Of a stretch of 64,000 bases of DNA, positions 23,288 to 32,951 are shown in pieces (the stretch's first letter is position 1; each line of letters starts with the position of its first letter). This DNA comes from Gelatoporia subvermispora B. Its lineage: Eukaryota > Basidiomycota > Agaricomycetes > Polyporales > Gelatoporiaceae. The notes below the pieces were generated by a model. The model ran no database searches. It saw only the letters and a program-made list of their open reading frames with translations, and had not been told where the DNA came from. Location: positions 930,056 to 994,055 of the forward strand of contig KB445800.1 in assembly GCA_000320605.2 (NCBI GenBank), read 5' to 3'. Both the position numbers and the translations under genes were made by a program.

Positions 23288-25279
23288 ATGCTCCCCCTAA
23301 ATGGCTTGTATGCCGTCTTGGCGACTTTCCTGCCGGAGCGTGTCGCGACATGGATCTCCATAGCTTCACCTGTTGTCGTCTTTCTTCTCTGGCTCTGGGC
23401 AGTAGTGACGCGGGAAGAAGAGGGCGACCACGTCCCAGTGTCACTGCCAGAATCTCAACTACTCAGCGTTTCGCCCTTCTTCCGATCACGCTTTGATTTT
23501 CTTCGCAGAGGCTTCGAATTGACAGGACAATCAGTCTACAAGTTCAAGTTACTCCGGGTATGTCCATGTTTTTTCTACTCGCCTCCCGCAACGATTGTGA
23601 CCAGGATGTAATTTTCAGAACACAGTAATCGTCTTATCCGGCGAGTCGGCAAGACGAGAATTCTTCCAAGCCGCCGGCCTGGACCTCACTGCAGGGTTCA
23701 AAGTTCTGTCTGGAGCTGTCCGTCGCGGTCCCGCGTGCTTCAGCCGACAACGTTGCTGATCATAAGACCGCTAGATTCCCATGATGCCAGGCGTGACGTC
23801 CGATATCACTGCCCGAAGAGTGTCCACCATTCACAAGCGCCTTTCGACCGCACAGAGCAGCGAGGCACTGGCAAAGTGTGGGCCAATTTTTTGCGTCGAT
23901 CTACGCCGGGCTAATCCCCTGGTATATTTTCATGCCTTCACAGTGCTGCCCAGGATACTGGAGGATTCCCGGAAGGCGATGGAGCAGTGGGGAAAATCCG
24001 GAGTTCTCGACCCATTCGAGCAGGTGTCCCAGGTAAGCGTGCTGCTTCTCCGTGCTCCCACGGCGCCGTCTCGGCGATAACGCTGATCATACATCTGCCA
24101 GCTTATCTTCCAAACTACCGTGCGGTGTCTCGCCACGGAAGACCTGGCCGACAATGAGGCCGACGTCGTCCGCCTTCGCGAGCTGTATGATCGGCTTGAT
24201 GTTGACACCACTCCCGCCAGCGTGCTTTTCCCGTGGTTTCCCAGCCCGAGTGCAGTGCGGCGACTGCTCACGACGAAAGAAATCTTCGACATCATAAGTG
24301 TCGTTGTCGACGCCCGAATATCTAGCGGTATCGTTCGCGATGATACCATCCAGATGCTGGTGGAATGTGGTGATGACCGGATGGTCGTCATCGGGGTGAG
24401 CAGTTCTAATCGTCGCGATCATCACCGTGTCATTACGCTGACATTGTACCTCTTTCAGTTCATACTCGGCTTGCTGGTCGCGGGTGCACGGTCTACAGGC
24501 ACCACAGGTGAGCATGTCAATTAGGCTCCGATGTCAGACCATGGCATTCTGACCCTCTTCGCACACAGCAACGTGGTTGATCACATTCCTCGGAGGTCAT
24601 CCGCATTGGAAGGCACGGGCCGCCGCGGAGGCCGCCGAGCTGCTGCACAGTTACTCCACATACCCTACGGAGCACCTTCCATCTTCTGCCGCCGCTGCCG
24701 CACAACCCTCCACGCTGTCGTTTCTCAGCCATCGGCTTGCATGCGTCCCATTGGAGGCTTGGGAAAGCGAGACTCCGGTCATGGATGCGCTCTTGCGCGA
24801 GACGTTGCGACTCGCGCAGCCGCATGCGGCAATGCGCATGAACACGGGGCCGGAGATCCAACTGGGCGGGAAGAGGATACCGACGGGGTCATTCGTCATG
24901 TACCCCTTCAGCGACGTGCACTTGAGTCCCGAGCTGTATCCCGACCCATGGAGGTTTGACCCGGATCGGCCGCAAAGCAAGATGCCGTTCTCATACGTCG
25001 GCTGGGGCGCAGGTACGTCCTTCGCGGCACCGTTGTTCGGGTTAGAGGCGTTGGATCTAACTCGACGTGGCAGGGAAATCTGTGTGTCTTGGGCAGCGGC
25101 TCGCGCGTCTGGAACTCAAATTGATGATGGCACTATTTGTGCTTGGTTTCGATTGCGCCGTTGTTGACGCGAAAGGGCGGCCGCTTAATGCACTACCGCG
25201 GCCGAATTGGAATGATAGCCTAACGTGTAAACCTCCGAAGGGTTCTTGTTATCTCAGGTACGAGCGGACGGGACTTTGA
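23288..25279 (+). CDS. Cytochrome P450 monooxygenase
   Basis: Seven or eight exons give about 510 residues. An N-terminal membrane anchor (WISIASPVVVFLLWLWAVV) is followed by TGQSVYKFKLLR joined to NTVIVLSGESARREFF. The I-helix reads VAGARSTGTTATW after splicing at 24508-24570. The ExxR motif is ETLR, then the PERF-like region PDPWRFDPDR, and the haem loop GWGAGKSVCLGQR formed across an intron at about 25015. All core P450 motifs are therefore intact; Trp replaces the usual first Phe of the haem signature. One intron (donor GTCCGT near 23722) is non-consensus and that exon edge is uncertain. Reaction: NADPH/CPR-dependent oxidation in the ER; substrate unknown. It resembles the CYP51-like fold group broadly but I do not assign a family. 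Confidence 0.85.
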
Positions 25280-25556
25280 CGGGCATGTCATCTTGGTGAT
25301 CTAGATACGCAAGTCATTGGATTTTTCTGCAGATATGTATGCGTAGATCCTTACTGGTAGTGCGCGGCTGTTAAAATAGTTCAAATAATACAACCTGAAC
25401 TAGGCCTCTCTTGGTTATACATAATGCGCTTCCCCAATATATACAGCCAGCCCGGCCAAGCACTGCAGCTCGATTTGGGGCATCGCGTCGAGCTGTCCAG
25501 CCGCCAGCCACCAGCCACCACCATCCATGATCTATGGGATTAGACTGTTCGACTCA

Positions 25557-26243
25557 TCACTGTAGGGTGAAACCATCCTTGCCACGGTACACTCCCCGGG
25601 CATTTGCGTGCTCGAGCTCAACCTGCTTCCGTTTCTCCTCCTCCCTCCGCTCGCGAATCCACTCCTCCCTACTGCGTTTCTCCCTCTCCACCAGCTTCGC
25701 ACGCTGTTCCGACGACGGCTGCCACTTGCTTTTGAGGACGCGGCGTACCGCTTCGGGACTAATGCGGAATTTGGCGGCGAGTACAGGAGTCGTGTAAATT
25801 TCAGGGTCCATTTTGTGCATTTGGCGCAGGCCTTCCATCGCCTCTCGCGAGAGCTTGCGCGGGGGAGCCCAACCTTCCGGGAAATCCTTCTTGATGGTTT
25901 CGCGGTGGGCAGCGGCCTGGCGCGGGACAGGCTGGCGCACGCGCGATTTATTCGTGACAAGGGTGGTACCGTCGTCTACTAGGTCTTCATCCTCATCGAA
26001 GCGCAGCTCCTCCTCTATGATAGGCCTTGATCTGGGCCGATGATTCCTCGTCTCGAAGAACGGCTTGGAATCCGTGCGACTTCTTGACCACTCGGCATGT
26101 CTGCCTGTGTGTTTGGAGGGTTTCTCGTCAGCCTCGGCGACTCTTTTGCTCTGCCGCACAAGACCAGATACAGTAGAGTAGAGGTTGATATAGGTGCGAG
26201 TAGTTGTAGCTTTGGTCGCAAGAGTTCGGGAGGCAGCAAGCAT
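25557..26243 (-). CDS. Rrg9/neugrin-like mitochondrial protein
   Basis: One exon, 228 residues from ATG 26243 (the longer frame starts at a non-ATG codon). The start MLAASRTLATKATTTRTYIN is a classic mitochondrial presequence. The conserved block WAPPRKLSREAMEGLRQMH followed by PEIYTTPVLAAKFRISPEAV and RRVLKSKW is the neugrin/Rrg9 signature, then a highly charged helix (EKRSREEWIRERREEEKRK). Yeast Rrg9 is required for mitochondrial genome maintenance and respiratory growth; mammalian neugrin supports 16S mitoribosomal RNA. Role here is inferred from this. The gene is divergent from coactosin with a 448-bp gap. Confidence 0.85.
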   Translation of the reverse strand: MLAASRTLATKATTTRTYINLYSTVSGLVRQSKRVAEADEKPSKHTGRHAEWSRSRTDSKPFFETRNHRPRSRPIIEEELRFDEDEDLVDDGTTLVTNKSRVRQPVPRQAAAHRETIKKDFPEGWAPPRKLSREAMEGLRQMHKMDPEIYTTPVLAAKFRISPEAVRRVLKSKWQPSSEQRAKLVEREKRSREEWIRERREEEKRKQVELEHANARGVYRGKDGFTLQ

Positions 26244-26691
26244 TTTGAGCCGTTTTTGGAGGATGAGAACGAGTTGGCCTGCTCCGGCGCAGACTATGAT
26301 TTTCAAACTCAGCGATTATACCTGCCTAATTCGGCAATCACGATAGACGCTGGTCCTTCGCGTCAGCGACTCCGTTGCACATTCCTGGCGACCCGGACAC
26401 ACACTGGTGTTGCTGGGGTCGGCTGGGACTTTTGTATCGAAGATAAACTTCACCTTAAGTGGCTCAATGTCTCTCGATATCAACATAATTAGACGTGATT
26501 TCGAACGGTAAAAACGCGTGAGACGGAGGCGCCGAGGGAGATGCCGATGGCTGTCGATCGGATGGAGACGAGATAAACCAAGGACGCTGGCCGGCACAGC
26601 TCACACACATCTCATCGCCAGCTTACACCTCGGTTTCTACACTTTCTTTCTTTCTCTCCGTCCGGCTCCCCTCTTGTCTTGCGAGCTCGCC
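26244..26691. promoter_or_regulatory. Divergent promoter region between Rrg9-like and coactosin genes
   Basis: A 448-bp gap carries both promoters. A pyrimidine-rich tract at 26636-26665 (TTTCTTTCTTTCTCTC) lies about 30 bp before the coactosin ATG, as is common near start sites of highly expressed fungal genes. No TATA box is clear. Confidence 0.5.
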
Positions 26692-27371
26692 ATGGCTGAC
26701 GTCTCTGACCCCAAGATTGACGAGGGTATGTCCTACAACGGCTGCCAGCACATCGTCACGTTGACTGTCGCGTGATCTCGGATGTATTCTCCAGCATACC
26801 AGGATGTGCGCTCAGACAAGTCGGACACGAACTGGATACTTCTCGACTACGAGGTGCGCTCCGCGTGTTTGTCATCCAACAACAAGCATACAGCTCAATG
26901 ATATCCGCGTCAGTCGGACCGTTCGGACAAGCTCCAACTGACCACTACCGGATCCGGCGGCTTGGAAGAGCTCCGCGAGCACCTCGACGAATCGAAGGCT
27001 TCGTACGCGTACGCACGTGTGCAGTATGCGAATGACAAGGAGTCCAAGCGAGAGAAGTTCATCCTGATCGTCTGGATTGGACCCAGCTGCAAGGTCATGC
27101 GCAAGGCTAAGGTACGTCTATCATTGTGATAGCTTGCCACGGCCAACATACTGATTCACGTGTGTTCAGATCTCCGTGCATTCGGCAGACGTAAAACAGG
27201 TGCTGCGCGTATTCTCCATTGAGGTGGCTGCAAGAGAGAAGGATGATCTCAAGGAGGAGCCCATCGTCATTCGATTGCGGAAGGTGCGTTCAATATTCGC
27301 TCGAACTGCTCGATGCGCTGAATCACAGCGCAATCATGTAGGCTGGCGGCGCAAGCTATGACGGAGTCTAA
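26692..27371 (+). CDS. Coactosin-like actin-binding protein (ADF-H domain)
   Basis: Five exons give 144 residues, the normal coactosin length. Spliced sequence begins MADVSDPKIDEAYQDVRSD, then DTNWILLDYE and LQLTTTGSGGLEELREHLDE, YAYARVQYANDKESKREKF, ILIVWIGPSCKVMRKAK, and HSADVKQVL. This covers a complete actin-depolymerising-factor homology domain with the conserved KREKFxLI and WIGPxxKVMxKAK blocks. Coactosin binds F-actin along filaments and counters capping; it acts in the cytoplasm at the cortex. The last exon encodes only nine residues (AGGASYDGV), matching the variable tail. Confidence 0.92.
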
Positions 27372-28366
27372 ACTGCTTTGCGTATTTCGGTATTGGGTAT
27401 ACCTCGTGTATTTGTCTCCTCGATTTCTATCCTACATCTTGCATCTTGCAACTCTCATCCAGATTCCGGAATAAAGTTGGATTCCTTACTCACTATAGAG
27501 ACCGCGACGCAGCAGTGGTAATGGCGAAATCATTATCTCTGAGACAATGTTTGCTTGTCATGTCTTTGTGCGGTCATCGTTGTCTAGGTCCACAGGATCT
27601 AGACCCGGATCCGGACCATATGCTCTTCGGACGTTTCTCGGTAATCACATAAGTTGAGTAAGCAGTTCTTAGTATTTGCATATCAACCACCGTACTCCGA
27701 TGAGAAGACCCCTACTTCTAACACCAATGCCCACGTTAGAATGGTCGCCTCCGCGATATTCCCCCTCTTTTTACCCAATTTGAATCCCGCCGAGGAGTTG
27801 GAAGTTTCGTCCCGAAGACTTCACTATTTCCCCTTGCTGGCCAAACGCGACAAGCCGATTAATGATGACATCGTGTATCAACCAAGTGAAGTTCGAAGAC
27901 GATTGCAAGCAATGCGAGAGGTGTCTACAAGACGATTGGCGGAAACAGCGAATCCATGTTCGGCGATGTGCCTGCGGTTCGTGACCGGTCTAGTCTTATC
28001 ACGGGGAGGTGATTATACTGAAAGGGCTTTCGTACTTCTAGATCGTTGGGCAAGCCATATGGGAGTGGTGGTCCAGTTGTGCGTTCAGCTCAAGCATGTA
28101 TGATGCCTGGTATGATTCGCGCTTTAGTGATGTTTGTATCAGAATATCGCATATAGGTAGCCAGTTTAGGGCCAGCAAGCGCAAGGTCAAGCCTGTTTGA
28201 GATTATAGTGTTCGAATGGTTGATAACGACAGTATTAGAAGAGTAGAGGTCCTCACCATTAAAGCGGGCCCTCGCACCAAGATAGAGCATTGCGTCAACG
28301 CGATCGCGTACTTGACTTCTCCATATACCAACAAACGGGCTACTTGAGTACTAACAAGAAGGCGGA
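27372..28366. other. Intergenic region
   Basis: About 1 kb downstream of coactosin. A frame from an internal ATG at about 27741 to 28103 codes for about 120 residues with no recognised domain; it may be chance. The distal part is the decayed promoter of the first SDR relic. Confidence 0.35.
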
Positions 28367-28372
28367 TATAAA
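28367..28372 (+). promoter_or_regulatory. TATA-like box of SDR relic 1
   Basis: TATAAA lies 34 bp before the relic ATG at 28401. The intact SDR copies carry similar boxes 75-80 bp before their ATGs, so this promoter relic has probably lost some leader sequence. Confidence 0.5.
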
Positions 28373-28400
28373 CCCTACTCACCCTCTCTCGTACGCGAAG

Positions 28401-28885
28401 ATGGTCACAGCAAAAGTCTAGGAGAGTGAGTGGTATAGCTCACTCGCCATCATGTTCCTTGAATGCATCCTATATAGCCACTAGTACCTTCACAGGCTTC
28501 GGACGTGTCATGAAAGCACTTGCCTTAGAGAGGGAGGCAACATTGTTGCGACATGACGCAAGCCGGAGATGCTTGCCGAGCTCTCTGTGGGGTTCGACTT
28601 AACACGACTTTTGATGCTCAAAGCGATGTCCAGGATCCCTTCCAGATCGCTCCTGCGTTTACTAAAGCGCAAGGAGACATTCTGCTGGATCTACGTTGTG
28701 TTCAACAAAGCGGGCGTTTCGTGCTCAGCGCCACAGGCTTGCCAGAGCCTCCCCTCGGCGTCCCGATCGGGAGGCTCGCTGTTGGTCTCACGAGGAAGAA
28801 GACACAAACTTTGCTCACGAAAGCGTATGAGTCATGGTCGGGGACGCTGGGGCACAACTCTGCCTGGGTAGGTTTGATTGTATGA
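28401..28885 (+). pseudogene. Decayed short-chain dehydrogenase, internally deleted (SDR relic 1)
   Basis: The gene is homologous to the intact SDRs at 30408 and 31921 but broken. Exon 1 (ATG 28401) has a stop where the others have Trp before the GTGAGT donor. After the intron region, TGFGRVMKALALERE matches the glycine-rich cofactor motif, with the GAS triplet missing. Several frame changes follow, through a stretch matching the KLDVKD..FNNAG region. At about 28715-28740 the sequence jumps directly to the C-terminal block LPEPPLGVPIGRLAVGL..AYESWSGTLG, so the catalytic Tyr-x3-Lys region is deleted. It cannot encode a working enzyme. Confidence 0.8.
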
Positions 28886-29331
28886 TGATGCTCAACGATT
28901 GCGCAGCATGCAGATTCAAGCGCAAACTCGAGCACACACAATCTTTGCCACTCAATGGATGTTTAACTCCGTGTGAAATAGCGGTCCCACCGCGCACAAG
29001 TATGGGATATAGTACACGTGCTCATGCGGACATAGCACATGACTTCGAGCTACGGTGCTTGAACGAGAGACACTAGAAGGCACCAAGACTTCGTTGATTC
29101 TGGGCAAGAGCGGGATTAGACGACATCAGGAGTCTGGCTTGGGAATGATTGCCCAAGACAGTCAGCTGCAAGGTTCGGAACCCTTCCATTCGCGTCAATA
29201 CCCTCTGGGACCTAACAATTGGACAAATTTGCTGCAGATGACTCCTAGTCGACCGATCGTCGGGCTCGTGCATATGCCTAAGACTGTCTGATGTCGTACC
29301 GGAGGCTCCGAGCTTGCACACTTGTGGTGTG
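28886..29331. other. Inter-copy spacer with a duplicated promoter segment
   Basis: The part from about 29140 resembles the upstream region of the intact SDR2 (about 31697-31830): both have a GATTGC..AGTCAGC..AAGGTTC core, GTCAAT and later GTCGA blocks in the same order. No gene is seen. Confidence 0.45.
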
Positions 29332-29338
29332 TATATAA
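29332..29338 (+). promoter_or_regulatory. TATA-like box of SDR relic 2
   Basis: TATATAA stands 15 bp before the relic ATG at 29353, closer than in the intact copies, which points to deletion of leader sequence. Confidence 0.45.
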
Positions 29339-29352
29339 GATATCACGATTCA

Positions 29353-29745
29353 ATGGCTCAGTGAGTATCACGAAGTTATCTACATGTATATGTTGCTCAT
29401 ACCTCTTGGCCAGTAATCACAACCCCAACGGGCTCTAGACGATCCAGGATGAAGTTCGTTTTGGAGACGAGGACATTCTTGTCGTAAGACTCCCGGGCTA
29501 GAGGTGACCCTCAAGCCGTGTACGGAGCAGAACATTTTGATGCAACGCATATTGGACAAATTCGATGTCAAGGACCTGGGTCCTAGGCTTGATACTCTCT
29601 GCGTTCGGAAATATTCAGCAACACCGTCGTCTACCTTTCCGCCACCCTTACTCGCTCTCAAATATTCTAATGAGGCTCTGGGTGTCGTTCTCTGCAGTCA
29701 TAGAGTCAGCGCGTCTGTTGAGCAATTCTCCGGCGCAGAGCGCTG
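29353..29745 (+). pseudogene. Strongly decayed short-chain dehydrogenase (SDR relic 2)
   Basis: Exon 1 is shortened to ATGGCTCA followed by the same GTGAGT donor. After an acceptor-like CCAG near 29415 the DNA aligns base by base with the intact SDR2 from its TGAS motif to its KLDVKD motif: the spacing of GGACG..ATGA..GACGTCAAGGA is kept but frames change and a stop appears (near 29484). The frame from about 29504 reads LDKFDVKDLG, equivalent to IKLDVKD in the intact enzyme. The similarity fades before the catalytic region. No functional product is expected. Confidence 0.65.
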
Positions 29746-30327
29746 AACTGCGATGACATCCGTCACTTCGCTTTCCTCGTAGTGTAGGCGTCACTTTGGG
29801 GTTATTCGATCTGCCTCGCATAAAGTTGTGGCTGTCTAGGAATCAGACCACTTATAGACGCGGGCTCCCTTGACAGGTGAGGTCATTTCAATCCTTGATG
29901 AGTATTCGGAGCGCGCCCCGCTTCTTAAACGACTCAACCACGACACGTCTGTGCATTAACTGACAGAAAACGCCGAATCGCGCTTATGCTCGTGACAATT
30001 GGACTGCCAAAAAAACATTCCCCAATGTAAGTAACAAATGGGCTGCCTTGAGCATTGATTGGTGCATTGATATCGCCGATGCTTCAGTTGCGGCGCATTG
30101 AGGATGGCGCCTGTACACCTTTTTGCTCATGAACGGTGGTTTTTTGAGCGGCATGTCCGATGCTGCTAGACCATTTCAAGGATACGACATCCGGTAGAAT
30201 TGCTCCCGGTAGATTCATGACAACGAAAGCCTTCCTTGCTTAAGCAGGCCCCAATATGAAGGTGGACCCGTGAAGAGTTGTTTTGCCAATGAGAGGCGGA
30301 ATTGTTACCGCCCTGCCGCCCTGTCAA
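29746..30327. other. Intergenic region upstream of SDR1
   Basis: Contains the promoter of the first intact SDR. Short A-runs near 30007-30014 and T-runs near 30120 are seen. No gene is supported. Confidence 0.4.
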
Positions 30328-30335
30328 CTATAAAG
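30328..30335 (+). promoter_or_regulatory. TATA-like box of SDR1
   Basis: CTATAAAG lies 80 bp before the chosen start of SDR1 at 30408, a spacing close to that in SDR2 (76 bp), which supports both starts. Confidence 0.6.
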
Positions 30336-30407
30336 ACACGACCTGAGATATAGCATGGTTCCACAATTCAGTATCATCCTCTTTCAACTACTGTGGTTTT
30401 CGCCAGA

Positions 30408-31437
30408 ATGTCAGTGCCAAAGATCTGGTTCAGTGAGTGATATTCTTCCGCTACAACTTCAAGCTCCTCAGCAGATGTATGAAACAGTCACCGGTGCTTC
30501 GTCTGGCTTTGGACGTACGATGACAGAGTTTGCCTTGGAAAAGGGCGCTAATGTTATTGCGACACTGCGAAAGCCGGAAGTGCTCGCCGAGCTGTGTGCT
30601 CAGTTCGACACCACACGGCTGCTGGTGCTGAAGCTTGACGTCAAGGAGTCCGGCCAGATTGCCGCTGCGTTTGCAAAGGCGCAAGAGACGTTTGGTCGGA
30701 TCGACGTCGTTTTCAACAACGCAGGATACGTTGCGGTCAGCGAAGTTGAGTCCGCCAAGGCTCACGAAGAAGTCGTTCGGGACATGTTCGACGTGAACTT
30801 CTGGGGCGCGACGCGTATCTCTCAGGCCGCGGTCAAGTTCTTTCGCGAGGTGAATGATCCGGTGGGCGGGCGTCTCCTTCAGATCTCATCCCTGGCAGGG
30901 GTCAAAGGACTCCCTAGCGTTGCATTTTATTGTGCCTCGAAACACGGTGAGGCCTTGTCTTTCTATCAAATGTATCTAGCATTATCTGATGAGTGCGACG
31001 TAGCGCTGGAGGGAGTTACTGAAGCTCTCGTGAAAGAACTCGATCCCGACTGGAATATCAAGGTAGGAACATGGAGCCATGCACCCGCGCATCCCTCCCA
31101 CTGATAAGTCAAACACCAGATTACTTTGATCCAGCCTGGACCTTTTCGAACCTCCGTTCGCTCAAATTTCTCCATTATCCCCGCAGATCCTGCATACACC
31201 CACCCAGCTGCAGCTGCCGGACGGGCATGGGCAACTACCATCACAGAGTATGAGGATGCGGACGATCCTCTAAAGGCTGTTCGGCGATTCTACGAGCTAG
31301 TAGATCTGCCAGAACCGCCGCTCCGATTCCCGATCGGGAAATTCGTTGTTGAGAGCCTGCAGGAAAAGGCACAGAGCTTGCTTGCGGACGCGAACACATA
31401 CAAATCGTGGTCAGATGGATTGGGATTTGCAGCTTGA
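30408..31437 (+). CDS. Short-chain dehydrogenase/reductase, classical type (SDR1)
   Basis: Four exons give about 285 residues. Start ATG 30408 opens MSVPKIWF, then splicing at GTGAGT (30433) gives FITGASSGFGRTMTEFAL, the Rossmann TGxxxGxG motif. The frame is open from an earlier ATG at 30355, but that reading has no TGAS continuity with the paralogue. Next are VLKLDVKE, IDVVFNNAGY (NNAG), then FYCASKHALEG with the catalytic Tyr-x3-Lys, and IKITLIQPGPFRTS. The C-terminal block LPEPPLRFPIGK is shared with the neighbouring copies. Such enzymes oxidise or reduce alcohol/carbonyl groups using NAD(P); the substrate is unknown. Close paralogue of SDR2, with the same intron positions. Confidence 0.88.
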
Positions 31438-31844
31438 AGAAGCTCGGTTCTGCACCCGCGCTGACTAATTGTGTGGTGTGTGGACGGGACTATATACTGG
31501 ATAATGCACAATTTCCGACGCTTTGTCATCGTATGAAATGCTCAATTTTTATCCTCACGAAGATTAACCACAATGCAGATGCTTATACATGTTTGAGCAA
31601 CAATGCTTAACTAAATGGTCCTAGCGCCGGGATGTACCAAGACTTTCCTCTATCTGCGAAAGTGCGCTTATAGAACATGTTCGGGTGCTGACAATTGAAT
31701 TGATTGCTAAGGACACAGTCAGCAAGGTTCAAGAGCTTCTCTGTCGAGTCAATGCCTTCATGCTAGCTGATAATGGTGCAAATCTATTTCAAACGACTCA
31801 TCTCACGCAGTCAAAAGTCGATTTTTTGGATAGATAAGGACGGT
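31438..31844. other. Intergenic region between SDR1 and SDR2
   Basis: SDR1 3' flank and SDR2 promoter. The part from about 31697 is similar to the region upstream of SDR relic 2, so the promoter was duplicated with the gene. Confidence 0.5.
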
Positions 31845-31851
31845 TATAAAA
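31845..31851 (+). promoter_or_regulatory. TATA box of SDR2
   Basis: TATAAAA lies 76 bp before the SDR2 start codon, a clear match and in the expected position. Confidence 0.65.
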
Positions 31852-31920
31852 TGGGCGGGTGTCGAGGATGAGATTCCAAGCTGCATACACTACACGCACC
31901 CCTCGCCACAACCCAGACAA

Positions 31921-32951
31921 ATGCCATCTCCAAACGTGTGGTTCAGTGAGTACGCGCTGATTATCGATAGGTACTTATCGCTGATGATTAATAACCAGTA
32001 ACCGGTGCCTCGGCGGGATTTGGACGGTTCATGACGGAGCACGCCCTGGAAAAGGGCGACTTCGTCGTTGCAACCCTCCGCAGACCACAAGTACTCGCCG
32101 AGCTGACTGCGAAGTACGACTCCACACGGCTGCTGGTAATCAAACTCGACGTCAAGGATCCTGACCGGATCACCACTGCGTTCGAAAAGGCGCAGGAGAC
32201 ATTCGGTCGAATCGATGTCGTATTCAATAACGCCGCGTACGCCACAGTCAGCGAGGTGGAGTCCGCGCGGGGACATGACGACCTGGTCCGGGACATGTTC
32301 GAGGTGAACTTCTGGGGCGCGTTGCATGTCACTCAAGCAGCAATCAAGTGCTTCCGCGATATGAACCGCCCCGCAGGTGGTCGGCTCCTGCAGGTTTCCT
32401 CCATGGCGGGAATCGAAGGCATACCTGCCGTTGCATTCTACGTTGCAACGAAGCACGGTAAATTATAATTTGATTCAGCGGGATCTATACTCATGCTGAC
32501 TGCATCGCGTCAGCTCTGGAGGGACTCAGCGAGTCTCTTGTGAAAGAGCTAGACCCTGCATGGAATATCAAGGTAAGACCACAGTCCCGGTATGTAACCC
32601 CTGTATCAATACGGCTATTTACGAGAGTTCGACTAGGTGACACTCATAGAGCCGGGGCCCTTCCAAACGTCCATGCACGCGAGCTACACGGTCATCCCAG
32701 CAAATCCTGCGTATGCTAACACTGCAGCAGCAATTGGGCGCACATTCATGGACAGTATCAGCGGTACATCTGTGGATGATCCCCGCAAGGGCGTTGCCAA
32801 GTTCTACGAACTGGCGAATTTGCCCGAGCCCCCGCTGCGTTTAGCGGTCGGAAAACTCGCCGTAGAAAGTATGAACAGAAAGGCGCAGAGCCTGATTGCA
32901 GACGCGAGTGCATATGCATCCTGGTCGGAGGGGCTAGAAATCACGAATTGA
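31921..32951 (+). CDS. Short-chain dehydrogenase/reductase, classical type (SDR2)
   Basis: Four exons give about 285 residues, with introns at the same positions as SDR1. MPSPNVWF joins to ITGASAGFGRFMTEHALEKG (cofactor motif). KLDVKDPDR, DVVFNNAAYATVSEVES (NNAA in place of NNAG), and FYVATKHALEG with the active-site Tyr-x3-Lys follow, then VTLIEPGPFQTS and LPEPPLRLAVGK. All residues needed for classical SDR catalysis are present. It is the best preserved copy of the local array and shares a promoter-like upstream segment with relic 2. Substrate and pathway are unknown; a link to the nearby P450 or NRPS-like gene is only positional. Confidence 0.88.

Noticed and set aside
27654..28103. 149-residue plus-strand frame
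   Set aside because: It begins at TTG, has no introns, domain or homology that I recognise, and lies in otherwise empty sequence; listed only as intergenic content.
30355..30407. Upstream in-frame ATG for SDR1
   Set aside because: Using it without splicing interrupts the cofactor motif; ATG 30408 with the GTGAGT intron matches the exon structure of SDR2 precisely.
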